From Pectinatus brassicae (lineage in GTDB: Bacteria > Bacillota > Negativicutes > Selenomonadales > Selenomonadaceae): 64,000 nucleotides of DNA. The notes under the pieces are model-generated. The model searched no databases. It was not told the DNA's origin and worked only from the letters and a program-made list of their open reading frames with translations. Below, one piece after another: positions 62,891 to 64,000 of the stretch (position 1 is its first letter; each line of letters begins with the position of its first letter). The DNA lies in assembly GCF_014201835.1 (NCBI RefSeq), contig NZ_JACHFH010000001.1:1-64000 (forward strand), in the 5' to 3' direction. Made by a program: the position numbers and the translations under genes.

Positions 62891-63820
62891 ATGATATTTA
62901 TTACAATTTTTAATCAGGTACTTGTATTATTTCTGCTAATGGGATTAGGTTACGGGCTTGCCAAAAAAGGAAAACTTGATAAATCATGTTCCGATCAAAT
63001 GACTTTTTTGCTTTGCTATATAATAATGCCTTGTGTCATCTTATCAGCCTTTCAATTAAAATTTGATCAGCAAATGTTCCATAACTTAATAATTGTAGCT
63101 GTTTTTACTATAATTATACACATTGTCAGCATTATCGCTGCCCATATTATTTTCAATAAAAAAACTATTAGTGATAAAAACAGCCGGGCGATGCTGCGCT
63201 TTGCTTCTATTTATTCTAATTGCGGCTTTATGGGTTTTCCTTTGTTAATAACTATGTTGGGTACAACCGGTGTCTTTTACGGCTCTGCATTTAATAGTAT
63301 TTATGGTATTTTTTTATGGACACATGGACTACTTCTATATACCAGACGACTTGATTTTCATTCATTAGTCCGTGTATTAATCAATCCCAATATTATTGTT
63401 TCTGTCGTTGGCGTTTTATTATATTATTTTTCGATAAAATTACCTACACCAATTTTTTTAACAGCAAAATTCATTGCTGAATTAAATACCGCCTTATCAA
63501 TGATAATAGTTGGCTCTACCATGACTAAAATTCCCTTTAAAAGTATTTTTTCCAGTGGTAAAACATGGTTTTGCGTTATTTTAAAAAATTTAATTTTCCC
63601 CTTGCTTATTTTATGCTTATTACATTTTTATAACGTTAAGGGCAATGTGCTTATTTCTATTGTTATATTAGCCACCTGTCCTACCGCTGGTTTATCTGTA
63701 TTATTTGCTAAGCTAACTGGAAAAGATGAAGCTTTTCCCGGAAAAATACTAGCTCTGTCCACCCTTTGTTCTTTGTTTACCATGCCTCTAGTTATTGTTT
63801 TAAGTAAATACTGGTCATAA
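62891..63820 (+). CDS. AEC (auxin efflux carrier) family transporter
   Basis: Membrane protein of 309 residues with ten predicted segments. The opening MIFITIFNQVLVLFLLMGLG and the pieces SIYSNCGFMGFPL and ATCPTAGLSVLFA are typical of the bacterial AEC/malate-permease group. Relatives carry malate, malonate or other acids; the substrate is unknown. Its ATG overlaps the end of a seven-codon ORF and lacks its own ribosome site. Confidence 0.87.
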   Translation: MIFITIFNQVLVLFLLMGLGYGLAKKGKLDKSCSDQMTFLLCYIIMPCVILSAFQLKFDQQMFHNLIIVAVFTIIIHIVSIIAAHIIFNKKTISDKNSRAMLRFASIYSNCGFMGFPLLITMLGTTGVFYGSAFNSIYGIFLWTHGLLLYTRRLDFHSLVRVLINPNIIVSVVGVLLYYFSIKLPTPIFLTAKFIAELNTALSMIIVGSTMTKIPFKSIFSSGKTWFCVILKNLIFPLLILCLLHFYNVKGNVLISIVILATCPTAGLSVLFAKLTGKDEAFPGKILALSTLCSLFTMPLVIVLSKYWS

Positions 63821-63826
63821 GCAGCA

Positions 63827-63876
63827 AAAAGCGGAATAGGCCCAGTTTTATTTCAACTGAGCCTATCCCGCTTTTT
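63827..63876 (+). terminator. Terminator after the AEC transporter
   Basis: AAAAAGCGG pairs with CCGCTTTTT with inner ATAGGC/GCCTAT and CAGTT/AACTG stems. Confidence 0.9.
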
Positions 63877-63883
63877 GCAGTAA

Positions 63884-63912
63884 TTGACTATAAAAATATA
63901 AGGGTATATACT
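63884..63912 (+). promoter_or_regulatory. Promoter of the last, partial gene
   Basis: TTGACT (63884-63889), 17-base spacer and TATACT (63907-63912). Confidence 0.65.
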
Positions 63913-63949
63913 GAATTATAATTTACTGCTAAAAGGAGTGGTACTGTCC

Positions 63950-64000
63950 ATGAAACTTCTATTATTGATTGTAATAGGCTTATTTTTATTGTCATTAGCA
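63950..64000 (+). CDS. Start of a gene cut by the window end
   Basis: ATG with AAAGGAG about 11 bases upstream opens MKLLLLIVIGLFLLSLA, a membrane segment or signal peptide. Only 17 codons are visible, so no function can be given. Confidence 0.6.
   Translation, partial: MKLLLLIVIGLFLLSLA

Noticed and set aside
719-64000. CRISPR arrays, prophage or transposase genes
   Set aside because: No regularly spaced repeats and no integrase, transposase or phage structural protein were seen in any frame.

Overview
The window is AT-rich bacterial chromosome and fits a member of the Negativicutes (Selenomonas/Megamonas/Pectinatus-like), a Bacillota lineage with an outer membrane. The grounds are: housekeeping gene order of the Bacillus type (yaaO-tmk-yaaR-holB-ricT-trmN6 ... 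rsmI-metG-tatD-yabE-rnmV-rsmA, then ispE-glmU-prs-pth) without the spore genes; a T-box leader; near-consensus TTGACA/TATAAT promoters; and a lysine/ornithine decarboxylase of the Selenomonas ruminantium type, whose cadaverine product is attached to peptidoglycan in that group. The genus is inference.

Layout. 1-400: three stacked consensus promoters firing leftward, probably into an rRNA operon just outside the window. 400-2900: T-box(Phe)-pheA-aroF and a tRNA-Leu. 2900-19000 (all minus strand): DNA repair, rRNA processing and modification, tRNA charging and clamp-loader genes in Bacillus-like order, with a PAS-GGDEF gene broken by an in-frame amber codon, then two unrelated amino-acid decarboxylases. 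19000-27900: methionine and polar amino-acid ABC transporters, a YgbA-like protein, a purine permease and a glucosaminidase. 28000-31315: anaerobic ribonucleotide reductase operon in which the glycyl-radical domain is a separate 94-residue protein between nrdD and nrdG. 31350-45000: sbcDC, cheR, a radical SAM gene, pth, a GGDEF-EAL gene split at an A7 run, uppP, prs, glmU, a GntR regulator and ispE.

45036-48300: a three-gene operon for a P-type ATPase homologue whose catalytic motifs are replaced (no phosphorylatable Asp), a small CxxC metal-binding-like protein and a secreted protein. With the split reductase this is the most unusual content. 48300-50450: an orphan DhaM-like phosphocarrier and an ArsP-type permease-ArsR-thioredoxin operon. 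50570-60800: plant-polysaccharide use: LacI regulator, uxaC and hexuronide-type transporter, then AraC regulator, a frameshifted GPH transporter and a GH127 beta-L-arabinofuranosidase. A MITE-like repeat and a gene remnant lie here. 60840-64000: an SDR epimerase, a TrmB-type regulator, an AEC transporter preceded by a tiny upstream ORF, and the start of a last gene.

Three reading-frame shifts (one in the GGDEF-EAL gene, two in the GPH transporter) are placed at or next to homopolymer runs, so sequencing error must be excluded before they are read as biology. No CRISPR array, transposase or prophage gene was seen.
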